Shown: positions 20,869 through 33,645 of the stretch, in pieces
How the letters are laid out: the number at the start of each line of letters is the position of its first letter
Position numbering within the stretch: position 1 is the stretch's first letter
Assembly (NCBI GenBank): GCA_028023455.1
Contig: JAQFVV010012510.1
Coordinates: forward strand, 930,001 to 994,000
DNA from: Epiperipatus broadwayi
Taxonomy: Eukaryota; Onychophora; Udeonychophora; Euonychophora; Peripatidae
Direction of reading: 5' to 3'
DNA length: 64,000 nt
Program-made: the position numbers and the translations under genes
The notes under the pieces: generated by a model
The model's input: only the letters and a program-made list of their open reading frames with translations
The model's database searches: none
Told to the model about the DNA's origin: nothing

Positions 20869-21209
20869 GTAATTAACTATTATATACAGTTTTTCAATCC
20901 GCAAAAGTACTTTCGGTTAATTCCGTAATCGGCCTCAACTACCGTTAAATTCAAAAAACAAAACTTAAGCATTATAAACTCAAAAATTAAGTTTATGACG
21001 TTTGCTTCTATTTTGTTTTTTAAATTTAACGTAGGCAGACTGCCATTAAATTAAAAAAAAAAACGGAAATAAACGTCATCAATTTAAAAATTGAGTTGAC
21101 GACGTTTGGTTCCGTTTTGTTTTTTGACTTTAACGTTAGTTGAGGCAAGTTAAGGAATTAACTGAAAGTGCTTCTGCGGATTGAAAAACTGTATATAAAA
21201 GTTAATTAC
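20869..21209. mobile_element. Palindromic MITE, Tc1/mariner-like ends
   Basis: The outer sequence GTAATTAAC...TATATACAGTTTTTCAATCC is mirrored by GGATTGAAAAACTGTATATA...GTTAATTAC. The ends CAGTTTTTCAATCCGC with flanking TA fit the TA-duplicating Tc1/mariner type. The inner arms repeat ACGTTTGSTTCYRTTTTGTT in both orientations. No ORF, so it is non-autonomous. Confidence 0.75.
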
Positions 21210-22551
21210 CGTTATATTTATTATTTTTATTGTAATTACAATAGTTTTAATTAACAGATTATTTGTACATATATATAGGGTTATATTCAACTTGGACATT
21301 TTAAAGCAAATATCAAAACATTTTTCTTATCTACTTTAAAACTATATTGTTTTTGGTTTGACTATTTTATATACTCATAATTACTTGTGTATTTTTATTT
21401 CAATCTCAACAAGATAATATGTAGATCACTCCCCCCCCCCCCCCAAAAAAAAAAAAGCGACCTAAAATTAACTTGTTTACTTGAAGCAAATAACTTAGTA
21501 AATTTATACTAATGGATATAAAAAAAAAAAGCTATTCAAATAAATGATTTTTTGGTAAAAATAAATTTTTAATATATATATGCATCTGTGTGAACATGTA
21601 AAAAAAAGAACTACAGTATATTTAACAATTCTTTAGTGCTACATATACTTAAAGATATTATTTATAATCTTGACAATTTCTGCAATAGATAAAACAAAGT
21701 TTTCAATAGCTCATTAAAAGCAATGACTTCTCCAGTTTTTTTCAACCAAATATAATGGATATTGTCCTTTAGGTTATTTAAATTGGTAAAATATTTGTAG
21801 TTGTTAGTTATTTTTATTAGTCATTCATTAGATTAGAGATTATCCACTAATATTTTAGTATTATAAAGCAGATATAAACCAGACCCTACTTTGCATGAGT
21901 GGTATGAAAATTGAACTACAGAAATATTATTCATTTTTGTAGTTGTACTTGTTAAGAATAGTTGCACATATGTTTATATATAAATAAAGAACAAGTCTCT
22001 TTTGCTGTTCTAGTTCTATTTATTGTAAGCTCGAGTAATTAGTGGTTAAGATGGTAATGAAAATTTTATTTTATCAGTAGATCAGTTAAGACTTAACTAT
22101 CAGTGAGGTTTGGTAAAGAGAAAGGAAAACTTTTCTTGCTTTTAGCATTATACTAAGATGGAAAAAAAAAGCATATGCCATTACTGTTTGGGAGTTCATA
22201 AGAAGTTCGAGTACCATAATTGATCGAGGGACCTCCTGACCTCAAGTTCTACCAACTGCCAAATGAGGTGAATGTATAAAGTAATCTTGTCCTAACCAGG
22301 AAGAGAAATCATTTGCAGTTGAATAGAATCGATGTACTAAAATATATAACTAATGATCCAGTGTGAAATACATATTACTGTAGAAGCAGGTTGTGTGAGG
22401 TTCAAAATTTTATTTTTAAAATTTCAAGTTGCTAACTTGACAGTAAAAGATGAATTAAAGGTAGCTTTCAGATGTGTAACTGCACCGATTCTACCTTTGA
22501 TTCCCAAGCCATCATAGATAAATGCAAATCATCCAATATCTGATAAACACT
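21210..22551. other. AT-rich spacer with C14-A12 tract
   Basis: A C14 run at 21431-21444 joins A12 at 21445-21456. The remainder has no motif-bearing frame and no repeat partner found here. Confidence 0.5.
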
Positions 22552-22672
22552 AAATACCCAAGCTTATAATAGATGGCGCTAGAGTAGAGAAAAATACCCA
22601 AGCTTATAATAGATGGTACTAGAGTAGAGAAAAAATACCTAAGCTTATAATAGATGGTGCTAGAGTAGAGAA
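22552..22672. repeat. Tandem repeat, three units of 40-41 bp
   Basis: Units start at 22552, 22592 and 22633 with AAATACCCAAGCTTATAATA and share AGATGGYRCTAGAGTAGAGA. A frame through them gives a repeated peptide on the minus strand, which is only a consequence of the tandem structure. Confidence 0.9.
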
Positions 22673-23154
22673 AAAAAGAACCCTTTGAAGTAAACAAATC
22701 AGCTTTTATTAAAATGGGATAGGAAAACAAATGAACCATAATTGAAAAAACAATTGGATAATAAGGAATAAGAAGTAGATGAGTTTACTGTAGTCAAGTG
22801 CATAGAAATGTCTGATTTCGTTTAAAGAGAAACATTTTTCATCACATTGCATAATTTTTATAATATTGTAATAACCTGAAAGAATTGAGGGATGTTTCAT
22901 TGGTTTTAAACATTGCTTACTGGGAGAAAATATGCCAACAGTTAAAATAGAATAGGTTTCTGATCTGATATCAGATCTACACAAACATATTAGCTTGGGT
23001 TCAAAATGTTGATTGTTTAAATTTCAGGCTATTACCTTTCTAGTTAAAAAACAAATCAAAGATGTTTTCAGGTTTATAGAGTGCATTGGTCTGGGAATTA
23101 AAATTGGTCTACTATTTGGTGAACATTTATTACTTAAGCTTGCAGTAGCTAGTG

Positions 23155-23245
23155 TTAGAATAGTTAATGGAGAACTATTCTTCCATTGATTGCTCTTGTT
23201 AGCACAAGATGGCACTACTATATGGAGAGTTTTGCTTTGTTTTGA
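23155..23245. repeat. FB1 fragment
   Basis: A short piece of a right arm, from CCATTGATTGCTCTTG through AGATGGCACTACTATATGG to GAGAGTTTTGC. Confidence 0.6.
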
Positions 23246-23350
23246 ATTGTAAACTGATAATATTATCAAATGATGTTTTAGGTTGATGTATTTATATATA
23301 TTTATAAATTAAACTAAATAAAATAAATATTAAAATATAATTAGAAAATG

Positions 23351-24998
23351 GGTAATCTTCTGAAATCCGGGCACGGCCGCCTGATGGCGTTGTTTATATG
23401 TCAAAACACATAAAAATGCTGTTTCTGTGGCCGGCCTTATGGCTAATACAACATTTATATTGTATTAACCCAATTGCAGGCCGCTTTACATGACAATGCA
23501 CAAAAATATTACGGCCTGTTTTGTGCTTCGAAACTATGCATATTTGTTCTATTCATAGCTGATTACCGTATCGCTTGAGGGTGTTTGAATTTCAAGTCGA
23601 TACAACTTTTCAAATCTCCATAATAGAGTAATGTCATTTATATTTAAATAATGTTATTAATTACTAATAATTGTCATATGGTCTCCACCCTTCCCTAAAA
23701 AAATGTTAATATGTAAAAAATTGGCAAAGGGTATGTTCGAACGTGCTTTGACAAAGCTCACGTGCTAAGTCATGTTTCAGCGTGGAAAATATATGAGACC
23801 AATAAAAGGTCGAGAAAAACGTGCAATTTTTAAACTTTTCAGAATTGCCGAGTACAGAAAGTGAGAGATGACTTTGTCCTTTTTTCAGACATATAATGTC
23901 CTCCCAAATACCAGACTTTTTATGACAGCAATAAAATAATAAACAACTTCAAAAAGTCCAAAGTTTGTGTACTTTTTTTTTTCATTTCATTACAAATTGA
24001 CAAGTATTTGGATTATCTTTTTTGCAGTGGGGTTAAAATAAATGACTATTTTTGGTGACTTTTTGTTAATAATAACAAAGTATGAAAGCCCCCCCCCCCC
24101 GAAAAGCAGTTTATTGTAGAAGGAAAAAAAATGTAATTCAAATGAAATATAAATAAAAGTAACAAGTGAAAAAAAGTTGTTGAAAAAAAAAGAAATTATT
24201 GACTTTTTGTTATAATTATTTTTCCGAGTGTGGAGGTGGGGGTTTCAAACAATTTTTTACCCCAAAAAAACACAAAAGTTACTTTTGATTTAATAAGAAG
24301 AGAAACAATTTGGTCAACCCCCCTCCCCACCCAAAAAAAGGTTGAATAAATTTGAAACAATTCCCAAATAATTGCATTATTTTTTTTCAGCAGAATTAAA
24401 ATAAGTGGGGTTAAAATAAATGATTATTTTTATTTACTTTTTGTTAATAATAACAGTATGAAAACCCCCCCAAAAGCTGTTTATTGTAGAAGCCGAAAAA
24501 AAAAAGAAAAATTGACTTTTTGTCACAATTATTGATACGAGGGTGGGGGTTTCAAAACAATTTTTGAACCCCCAACAACACAAAAGTTACTTTTGATTTA
24601 ATAATAATAAAAACAATTTAGTCAAAAAAAAAAAAAAGGTAGAACAAAGTCGAAACAAGTCCCAAATAATTGTATCATTATATTTTTTTGGCGGGGTTAA
24701 AACAAGTTTTTTCGTCGTGAAACAGTCCAAAGTTTTACAATTCAGAAAAATAAACACAAAATTAGATTACCAAAATTTGTTGGATAAAGAAAAATGTCAG
24801 ATTAAAAAAAAACAACGAAAATGAATATAAAAATTTGTTTAATAAAAAAGAAATCATGTTATAAATGAAATAAAAATTTGTTTAATAAAAAAAACTATAA
24901 AAAAAAAAGTTGCGGTGGCCTGGTAACATTACATTTGATTGATTTTTGTATAGCATTAATGCCCCCAAGCGGCCGTGCCCGGATTTCAGATGATTACC
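23351..24998. mobile_element. Non-autonomous DNA transposon, unclassified, 8-bp TSD
   Basis: The first 30 bases (GGTAATCTTCTGAAATCCGG, then GCACGGCCGC) are mirrored at 24969-24998 with a single mismatch. The flanks agaaaatg (23343-23350) and agaaagtg (24999-25006) agree at 7 of 8 bases, a good target duplication. Termini starting GG with 8-bp duplications fit Merlin or Mutator-like elements better than hAT (which start CA), but no transposase frame is present to decide. Subterminal GC-rich segments contrast with an AT-rich interior that contains tandem units. Confidence 0.8.
24027..24710. repeat. Two large direct repeats inside the transposon
   Basis: Units begin GTGGGGTTAAAATAAATGA at 24027 and 24405, with a partial third start at 24691 (GGCGGGGTTAAAACAAG). 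They share TTGTTAATAATAAC, CAGTTTATTGTAGAAG or variant, GGTGGGGGTTTCAAA and CACAAAAGTTACTTTTGATT. The second unit is shorter by loss of internal sequence. Confidence 0.8.
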
Positions 24999-25006
24999 AG
25001 AAAGTG

Positions 25007-26505
25007 TAATCAATAATATGCAATAACTGAGAAATGACACTGAATTTAACAATACATTTTTTTTTATATAATTTTTTAATTTTTAAAATTATTAGTATCC
25101 AGAAAATCTCTTCTTGCTTATTTATGCTGCCTTTACAGATGGAAAAAATGGCTTTCTGAAATTAAAACAAAAATATATATTTTAAATATATGTATATAAT
25201 AAATTAGCAAAATGTTTTTTACATCCGCAACTGAAATGATTTTATTATTTACTTTTTAGATACAGTTGAGCACACTTTCAGTGTGGTACACCAGAATCGT
25301 AACTCTCATTGATTGGCTAGATATGCTGCCATATTTATTGTGGAATAATTATGATAATTTTTTTAATTAGCTTTTAAATATTCCATTTATTCAAAAGTTG
25401 AATACTATTTTCTTTCTTACTAATGATATGATTATGATTGGCCAATAAACCACACCTCCTTAACTTTTCCTGTCATCTCATTCCATGCAGACTAGATTGA
25501 CATTCTGGATCGAAGGCATGACCAAACTATTCACGTTTCCAGAATACGGATTTGTATGTGGGGTCATTTTTTGCATGCTTATATAATAAAAGTTTTTCAG
25601 TTATGGATAAAAAAAACATTTGCTAATTTATTATAATCAATAATGAAAAGAAAAAGAAGGAATATGTATGCATATGTAAATATATAAAATACACACACAT
25701 CAGAGACATCCATTCATATATGCATGGTATTAACAATGGACCACTTCATTAAAAAAGCTAAACTGATAATCTTTTATATTTTTCATTCTTCACCGAGTTT
25801 ATAATGCTATCTGTGTTTTACAGTATTTTGTCATAGTATACATTTTTCTTTCTCTAAATAAAATAAATAATGTAAGAATACTTACTATTTTTAGTGACAA
25901 ATGTAAAGTATAGTATATTTTGAATTTTACTACCAGATATTAGAATATAAAATAAGCCATCCAAACACGTACTGAATGATGTTAAAATGCCTATATCAAT
26001 ATAGGTTTGTTATAGATGAACCTACTAGTACTATGTTACTGTAAAGAACAGTTATTTTGAACTTGAACATAATCAATGAAACTAGCAGTTTGCCTTTTCC
26101 AAAATATGTCCTATGAAAGTTTGGATTAATTAATATTACAATAGTACTTGGTAATATTCAAAATATAATAGATTTTTAATTTAGCATTGTAGAGTGATGA
26201 ATGTAGCTTTGTTATTTATTGCAAATAATACATTTTAAAAAATTAAATGTAAGTAAAACACCATTGATCAAATCCCTGGTTTTCAGACTTTCTTTGATTT
26301 GTGAATTTTTTGTATTTTGAAAATAAATCTTTTATTTCTTCACTGTAAATCTAAACCTTGCTAAAAATGTTACATTACTTTTATTATTTATAGTTATATA
26401 TATATTATGCATACCATACATATGAATTTTACTAATAACAATATAAAACTTTAAATACAATATAATATTAAATAAATCATCAAAAATATAAATTAATGAA
26501 ATCCA
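25007..26505. other. Spacer with possible CCAAT/TATA cluster
   Basis: GATTGGCCAATAAACC at about 25437 contains CCAAT in both orientations, GATTGGCTAG lies at about 25311, and TTATATAATAAAAG follows at about 25579. This could be a promoter, but no coding exon is recognisable downstream. The remainder is AT-rich and featureless. Confidence 0.25.
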
Positions 26506-27470
26506 TTATGCTGTTTTTTCATATAAATTACAACAAATAATAAAAATTACATACAACAGCTATATAAATATATATTAAAAATAATTACACATAAGCCTTT
26601 TTAGGCATATAGTTTAGTGCTCTTTTTAAATGTTAAGCATCTATTTTCATATTAACCAATTACAACATAGAGAAACACCATCTAGTGTTCTATAATGGAA
26701 ATAAAATAACAATAATAAAATAAAACATCAGTAAATAAAATAAAACCTTCATATAGAGATAGAATATAACTTCAAAGAATTAACTTTTTAATATAACAGT
26801 ATACAGAATAAATAATACACATATATACAACTTTATATATGCCATTTTATACAATTTTCCATAAATTGTTTTATAAATTCATTACTTAACATATGGAAAT
26901 AGAATAGATGCTAGAGAAAATATTAAACCTTTAAATTATGTTAAAGATCCAAAAAGAAGATAAATATATGAAATATATTACATTAAACATAACTTAAATA
27001 ATTTATGAATATTTATAAAACTTCAATAAATTTAATTAATAAATGGTCAATTAAAAATAAATGGAAAATTATACAAAATAATATATATAAAGTTTTATAA
27101 AGTATGTATTATTTATTCAGTATATTGTTATGTTATATAGTCAATTCTTTGAAGTTATATTGGATCTCTATATGAAGATTTTATTCTATTTACTGATATT
27201 TTATTTTATTGCTGCTGATATTTTACTTCCATTATAGAACACTAGATGGTGCTCTATCTAACAGGTTTCTCTAGGCATAATTGTTGAGAGATTCTTGACT
27301 CTGTTTAAGGAGAGGCTGCACTATATCACATAATGTTAAAACAGATGTTTAACATTTAAAAAGGGCATGGAATTATGTGGTGAAAAAGGCTTTTTATGTG
27401 TCATTATTATTAATATATTTGTATAGCTGTTGTATATGATTTTTATTATTTATTATAATGTTAAATAAAA
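26506..27470. repeat. Foldback repeat FB4
   Basis: A long inverted repeat with arms about 26506-26890 and 27060-27470. Paired landmarks are ACATACAACAGCTATA with TATAGCTGTTGTATATG; TTTTTAAATGTTAAGCATCT with AGATGTTTAACATTTAAAAA; ACCATCTAGTGTTCTATAAT with its complement; and CAAAGAATTAACTTTT with GTCAATTCTTTGAAG. The right arm keeps a segment of about 80 nt (CAGGTTTCTCTAGGCATAAT and following) that the left arm has largely lost. Confidence 0.75.
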
Positions 27471-28670
27471 TATCTGCTTTTCTCATTTAATTTTTGCAAT
27501 GCATAAGATTAGCCTAGCAATGTTCAAAATCTTTCTTCTTTTCTCCAATCCTATAACAAAAAAGGAAAAGGATACCTGCATAAATAAGTATGATATTAGT
27601 GTAATATATTTATTATAAAAATTAAAGATTTTAAAATTTCTTTTGGATAACAAATATTCGTGAATGATAGGTATTTAGATAAATGATATTCTAATAGTAT
27701 ATTGATTGACACTTAGTAACTATAGCAATGCTTGTGAGTTGCTGAAAGAAGAATATGCTTATCTAAGCTTAGTATATCTTTAGAGATGATCTTGGTAAAT
27801 TTTATTATATTCACACACATAGGTAATGAGTGCATGCATGTGTGTGTAACAGTCGATACTTTAACTTGTTGAAACTATGCAAATAAATTTGAAAATTAAA
27901 TATTTTAAAAGTTAAATAATTATATAACTGCAAATGTTTCAACAGGTTGGAGTGGTTAGAACAACACAATAAGTTTCAGTAATGGAAATAAGCCATTAAG
28001 CAGCCACAATAATTGGTGGTCTTATTCAAATATTAAGATAGAGATCAAATTAGCAACAGCACTACCCAAAGTGTTAACAGAAGATCAAATGCTACAGGGC
28101 AATAAGTTTATACAAAGAACATTGGAAAAGTAAGAATTTAGCTTACAAAATAATTAAAAATAATATATATAAAAAAATAATTAAAATAAAATATGTGAAT
28201 GGCCATTAACAAAAAATATTACAAATCAATTAATAGAAAAATTCCCAATGTTTCTTGAGAGATTACCTTATAAATACTGAGGGTGGTTGTTTGTTAGATA
28301 TATAATAATATAATGTTCTAGTTCAGCTGTATATATGTATTGTCATTGTATAAAAATGCATTATTAGTCCAGAGTCAGCTTTTTCTGTGTCATTGAGGAG
28401 AAAGGCAGCCTCACTATGAATGTTTCAGCAGCACTGTTCAGCAGTCATCTAACATGTTCCAAATCCCAGTATAGCAAATGTCCTACCGAGTTGTCTATCA
28501 GTAGTTTGAATCAATAATCCACCAGCCATTACATGAAAGCATGACCGTCAGATCAAAATCAATGGTAAAATATCAAGTTATCTCAAATGAATAGCATAGT
28601 GAAAACATAGACTGTATATTAATTTAAGCGCTTCAACAATACTTCCAAACTTGCCTGTAAAATTTTATAT
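27471..28670. other. AT-rich spacer, nothing recognised
   Basis: No motif-bearing frame; short TG-rich stretch near 27830-27850 only. Confidence 0.45.
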
Positions 28671-28890
28671 ATATATATGGCGTAATGGTCAAGATTGTAT
28701 AATCAGCCAATAGGATTACCCCCATGCTCCTAGTTTAAACCCCTACCTAGGCTTTCTAGCCTCAACCACCTAAATAATATCCTTGATATCATACAGCATC
28801 TCCTCTTCATATAGTGTGAGATAGATCAGGGTTCGAACATGGACTCTCTCAGGGTTCTCCATAATTTCTGACATTACCCTATGTAAGCAA
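28671..28890 (+). repeat. tRNA-like SINE candidate, family S2
   Basis: A TA run is followed by TGGCGTAATGGTCAAG, which fits an RNA polymerase III A box at nearly every position. Downstream, TAGTTTAAACCCCT or CAGGGTTCGAACATG could serve as B box. Related heads (AATGGTCARG after a TA run) start at 33646 and, inverted, end at 36297. Confidence 0.45.
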
Positions 28891-30561
28891 CCTTAAGCCT
28901 TACATTAATTTATTTATATTGTTGGTGTGATTTAGAGATTTAATCATTTCTAATGTTACAGAACTAGTATTATATTTATAAGATACAAAACCATGGATAT
29001 GTTTGTTCTGCTATTAAATGACTTAATGATATCTATAATGATTAATTAATAGTTCTGACTGACAGTAAAGATGTATGCTTAGTTAACAAGAATAATATAA
29101 TTTATTTTAAAATAAAAATAATAAAGAGGGTAACTTACAAGATATTAGGTTGGGGTGATCTACTAGCTTTTACATAGCATTATAGGAGGTAGTGGTGCCT
29201 TACAATAATGACATGTGCTCTATACAGTTTAATGGGAAATATTCTAATCCATCAGCCCATTCTAGGTTTGAACATACAGTTAACAACATATTTATTTAAT
29301 GGGATAACTTGTGTACAAGTTTGAGTTTAGGTCACCCAGGGTTGCTGATGAGTGCAGACGAAGGTTAAATGCAAACATTACTTGGGAATTGCGGTACTAC
29401 CTATAAGGGTCAGAACAATGGTACCTAAAACAAGGATTATTGACTAAGCAATGGCATGGTTCACTGCTGAAGAGTGTCTATCACCGACCACAGAGGTGCA
29501 TCTGCTAACCAAGGGCACATTCCAGTGGAGAGAGTGAAGATGTGCTAAATATAGGATTTGGGGTCAGAAGGAGTCTCCGGCTTCTGTGGAATGTAGATTG
29601 GCACTAATCTAAGGATTAGGAATTTGGGCACACAGCATCTGGTCTTCCCTAATGCAGTTTGACTGTATGACACATGAACCACGCAGAGAATATATGTCAA
29701 AGTTGAATAATAATGTTATGACCATAGCCACACATTAAGCCTTCCACCCACAGGAATACGCATTATGAAACTTATTTTATATATAAACCATAAGCATCCC
29801 CAGTTAACCATGTATGATTCATTTTATAATTAAATCCATTCATAATTGGAAAATCTAATCAAACAATATTTGAGTCTTGGGGAGATTACTTAGTCCTAAA
29901 ATAAGCTGTTAAGGCAATCCATTATTCTTTACATAGCCTATACATGGATTACTGTTTTAATTTATATAGATATTCTATTGCAATGAGAAACAATACAATA
30001 CACCTTCAAACAAATTTATTAATATTACTTCCTATATAATGAAACTTGAATTATAAGTATTACTACATTTACCGGAGTTTTATTACAGAGAATCCATTTT
30101 ATTAAAAGAAACATTAATTTAGCGATACATGAAGTAGGATATTATGAATATCTTTCATAAAATTATTTTCTAACATATCTATGATTATATTTAGAAAGAG
30201 CCACACGATAAATAAACTATTTAATTTATAAATTACTTGAATAGAAATCCATTCGCCATCCTTCAGTAACTTTATATACAATTCTAAGAATTTTGATATA
30301 TCTCTCCATGACATAATGGGGGATAAGACAAGAAATTAAGAAAACAATTTATATATATCTTATTATTACTTTTAAAATTTAAGAATTTTAAATTTGGTGT
30401 TTTCTCAGCTTTCTCCATCCCTTGGCATTTTGAGAGCAGAGAAGCATAAACACATTTAATGATTTAAATTTCTCTCACCATCATTCAAGGTAATATACAT
30501 GAATAAAATGCAACAAATAGATTTCTCATTTATTTAAATAATTAAGCCAGCAGATTTAACA
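28891..30561. other. Spacer with a GC-richer island at 29320-29740
   Basis: The island of about 420 nt is clearly less AT-rich than its surroundings, but all frames contain stops and I see no repeat partner. The rest is AT-rich without identified features. Confidence 0.4.
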
Positions 30562-30828
30562 CTAATAAATACGATATAATATTAAATAAAATGGAATTAC
30601 AGTTAGAACTTGGAATAAAATGAAGGCATTTTTACTGGCAGTAAAAATAATGACTTCGGGACTTCTACGCAAATGGGTAGATGAGTTTAGGATTTTCAGA
30701 CTGGCATGGATAAGGTAAGAAATGGACGAGTCTACATTTTTGATGGAACTTCTCAGGATGCCAACACCGATGACCATAAAGAACCCAATGCCTGACCACT
30801 CACACATAGTGTCAGGTACAGTTAACAT
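30562..30828 (-). CDS. Possible small hydrophobic ORF or exon relic
   Basis: An 88-codon minus-strand frame (MLTVPDTMCEWSGIGFFMVI at its start) has one plausible membrane segment, GIGFFMVIGVGIL, and a basic patch (HLRRS). The underlying DNA has several CpG and a more balanced composition than the neighbourhood, which drew my attention. On the plus strand the same block reads CAG|GTACAG, a donor-like site. I recognise no family, and the start lies in an ordinary context. It could be an exon fragment, a repeat piece or chance. Confidence 0.2.
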   Translation of the reverse strand: MLTVPDTMCEWSGIGFFMVIGVGILRSSIKNVDSSISYLIHASLKILNSSTHLRRSPEVIIFTASKNAFILFQVLTVIPFYLILYRIY

Positions 30829-32330
30829 TTTTTATTTCTTCTTCCCAGGCACAGTAGAATTTTAAGCAGGAGACAAGCTTCTATATTATATATTTTGATA
30901 ATTATTTGGTAATCAGAAATAAAATGTAGCAGAATAATACAGAATCTTTTATGATAAGCTTGAATTCTACAGAGTAATGCACAATAATAAGACAATACCC
31001 CTTTCCATGTTTATATATATTATTTTATGCCCGGGGTTGTATCTCATGAGTTTGGATTTCAATCTAATTTGTCTATATGCGGTTCCATCTTAGTTTTTGT
31101 TTCTGCAGTCCTTTGTGCTGACACATAGGTTTCCTGATCTTCGTTCTTACTTTCATTTATCATCTTAAAGCATCTAAATGTGTTCTACTGTAACTATTAC
31201 AAACGATGTTATGTATAGATAGAGAAATATAACACTTATGCTCCCTTAATGGTTACCTACCTCTCTCCCATTTTATACAGTATTTTAATATTTTTTCATT
31301 AACTGATTCTATTTTTAATGAGATACTTTTTTTAAAAATAAAATTGCATGATTTAAACAATCGGCCTTTACATGCACACACGGATATTTTTCTTAATGTG
31401 TGTGGATATTAATAAATAAATTATATATATATACAATAGAGAGAGGTTAATTTAAGTATACATGAAGCAAGTATATCTGCATGCAGATATGCACTGCTTC
31501 AATGGGAAGAAAAATCCCACATAAAAATAATGCATATATTACTTTAATTCTCATTGACGTAGTTGTAATATACTATATACGCACTAGATTATTATTGTTT
31601 GAATATATATATATTTAAGAAATGTAACATGTTTGCCGGTCTAATTTGTTTACTTATAATCAAAAGATCGGACGATGGAGGGATCAAATTTATTAAAATG
31701 TAAATATGATCTTGATTTTCATGATATCCCAGGAGGATGGTTTGTGTAGAGTTAAGTTAATGAGTGGAAATATATAAAGAGAGAAATCTGTTTTTGTTGG
31801 CTTTTTATTTGCCCCCCCCCCCCATTATCCTAAAAAATGTTTTCTTTGCAATTTTAGAGAGAGCCTCACAAAGGGTGATGAGTGATTTATTTTGATTATA
31901 GATTTATCACGCATTATATTGGGTGTGTTAACAAATTTTTTAAAATTGATGATTAAAATAATGATTTCTAACATACATTTAGCTATGGAAGCAATTATTT
32001 TGTTTATGTTTTAATTTTAAAAAGTTTACAGTAAATAAAAATCTATGTACTACTTATTTATATACATATATGTACCTGCGCTCGGCCAAGTAAAGCTAAG
32101 AGCGAATATTAAACTTAAAGATCTGTTTTACTAATTTAATGTTTTAAAGACCAGATTACATGTCAACAATTGTGAGTTAGTAAGATTCCTCCATAGTATA
32201 ATTAGAATTTAGCAATATTAATAATTCTAACAATTTATTAAGTATTCGAGCTAATATTATAGAATCGTAATTTAATTAATGTTTCATCGAGATATGTGCT
32301 ATTATTTATAAATGTATTTTCTTAATTCAT
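30829..32330. other. AT-rich spacer, nothing recognised
   Basis: Contains a C12 run at 31812-31823 and TA runs; no coding motif or repeat partner. Confidence 0.45.
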
Positions 32331-33210
32331 TTTTATTTATTTTTCCCTCATCGTCTTATGAAATGCCATTTTGTAATTTTAGAATTATTGAATTTTATCA
32401 ATTTTACACATATTGAATATGTGGTTTTTAATTAATATTTTTTTCAATTTTTGTTTTTTCCTTTACTTTTTCTGTTTAAGTACTTTAAATTCATATTTTA
32501 GAAATTATAAGCTTTTAAAAATAATATGCTTTTTTCTTTTGATTGTCATGAGTAGATTGTTTAATAAAGTAGAAGACTTATCATGAGGTTTGATCAATTT
32601 TATGTTTATTGAACTTGTGGTTTTTTAATTAATATTTTTTCCCATCCATCCCCTATTCCACAAACTACAGCACTTTACACTATCATTAAGTTATAATCTT
32701 AAGTATTTGGAAATTATAAGCTCGGTTTGAAATATTGATATAAATTGTGATAAGGAATGGTCATAAGTGGATTGCTTAATAAACAAGCAAATGTAAATTT
32801 GATTTTTTAACGATTGATGTAAATTTCGATTACGAATATTAATTTAAAATATTTGCGCACTTTTTTTAGTCATGTGATTATATAAATAACTGAATGAAAA
32901 TTGCATCTGTTTTATAATTACTGCTTAAAAATGTTTTATTTTATTGATAAAAACTGCAAAAATTTCATTTTAATTTTTTAATCACATTAGATTTCTTATA
33001 ACTGTACAAAATTTTTTTTTTTAAATTATTGATGATAAAGTCTGATCAAATCAAGTTTTTATTTTTTAATTCTCGATGAAAATTGTGAAATTTGTGTTTT
33101 AATTTTTTAATCATGTGATTATATTTCTTATAACTATGAATTTTTCTTCTTATTGATGAAAATGGCAATTTTGTAATGAATGATTAGATCACGGTAATGT
33201 GTACTTTGAT
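32331..33210 (+). repeat. Degenerate internal repeats, family shared with window end
   Basis: Blocks around TTTTTAATTAATATTTTTT, TTTTTTAATCATGTGATTAT, ATTTCTTATAACTAY and TTGATGAAAATGGCRATTTT recur several times here and again at 63845-64000. The unit length is irregular (roughly 150-250 nt). No coding frame. Confidence 0.55.
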
Positions 33211-33645
33211 CTATGTCATTTAATGCTTGGATATGTCAGCCTGGGTTTGAGGTGGTTCTTATAATTCAAAATGGCTGTGAGAGCATACTAAATCAGTACC
33301 CAATTTTTTTCTTGGTTTTTTTTTTTTTTTGATAATAGATTTAGAGGATTTCTTATTGGCAAATTTATGAAAAATACTTCTCAAGGAAGTGGTAATCTTC
33401 TTGGTATATATAAAGGCATATCTTATAAAGATCTTCATTTTACATCTATTCTTAAAAATGATGTTGATATGAGATAATTTTAAACTTATTTTAGAAAACA
33501 TATACTTTAAACCTACTAACTTATTTTTAGAACTTAATAATGTTATTACTTCAGTTGATGTTTTGAATAGTCATAATATTATTACTAATGACTGGAATTT
33601 TCCAGATTTGTTTCAGGATAGCATTACTACCTATATATATATATA

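Noticed and set aside
22552-22672. CRISPR-like array
   Set aside because: Units are contiguous without spacers, and the genome is eukaryotic.
22512-22739. Minus frame with a repeated peptide
   Set aside because: The repetition comes from the 40-bp DNA tandem repeat, not a protein domain.
33259-33501. Lys-rich minus frame resembling a basic chromosomal protein
   Set aside because: The Lys run is a T tract on the other strand; no further similarity.
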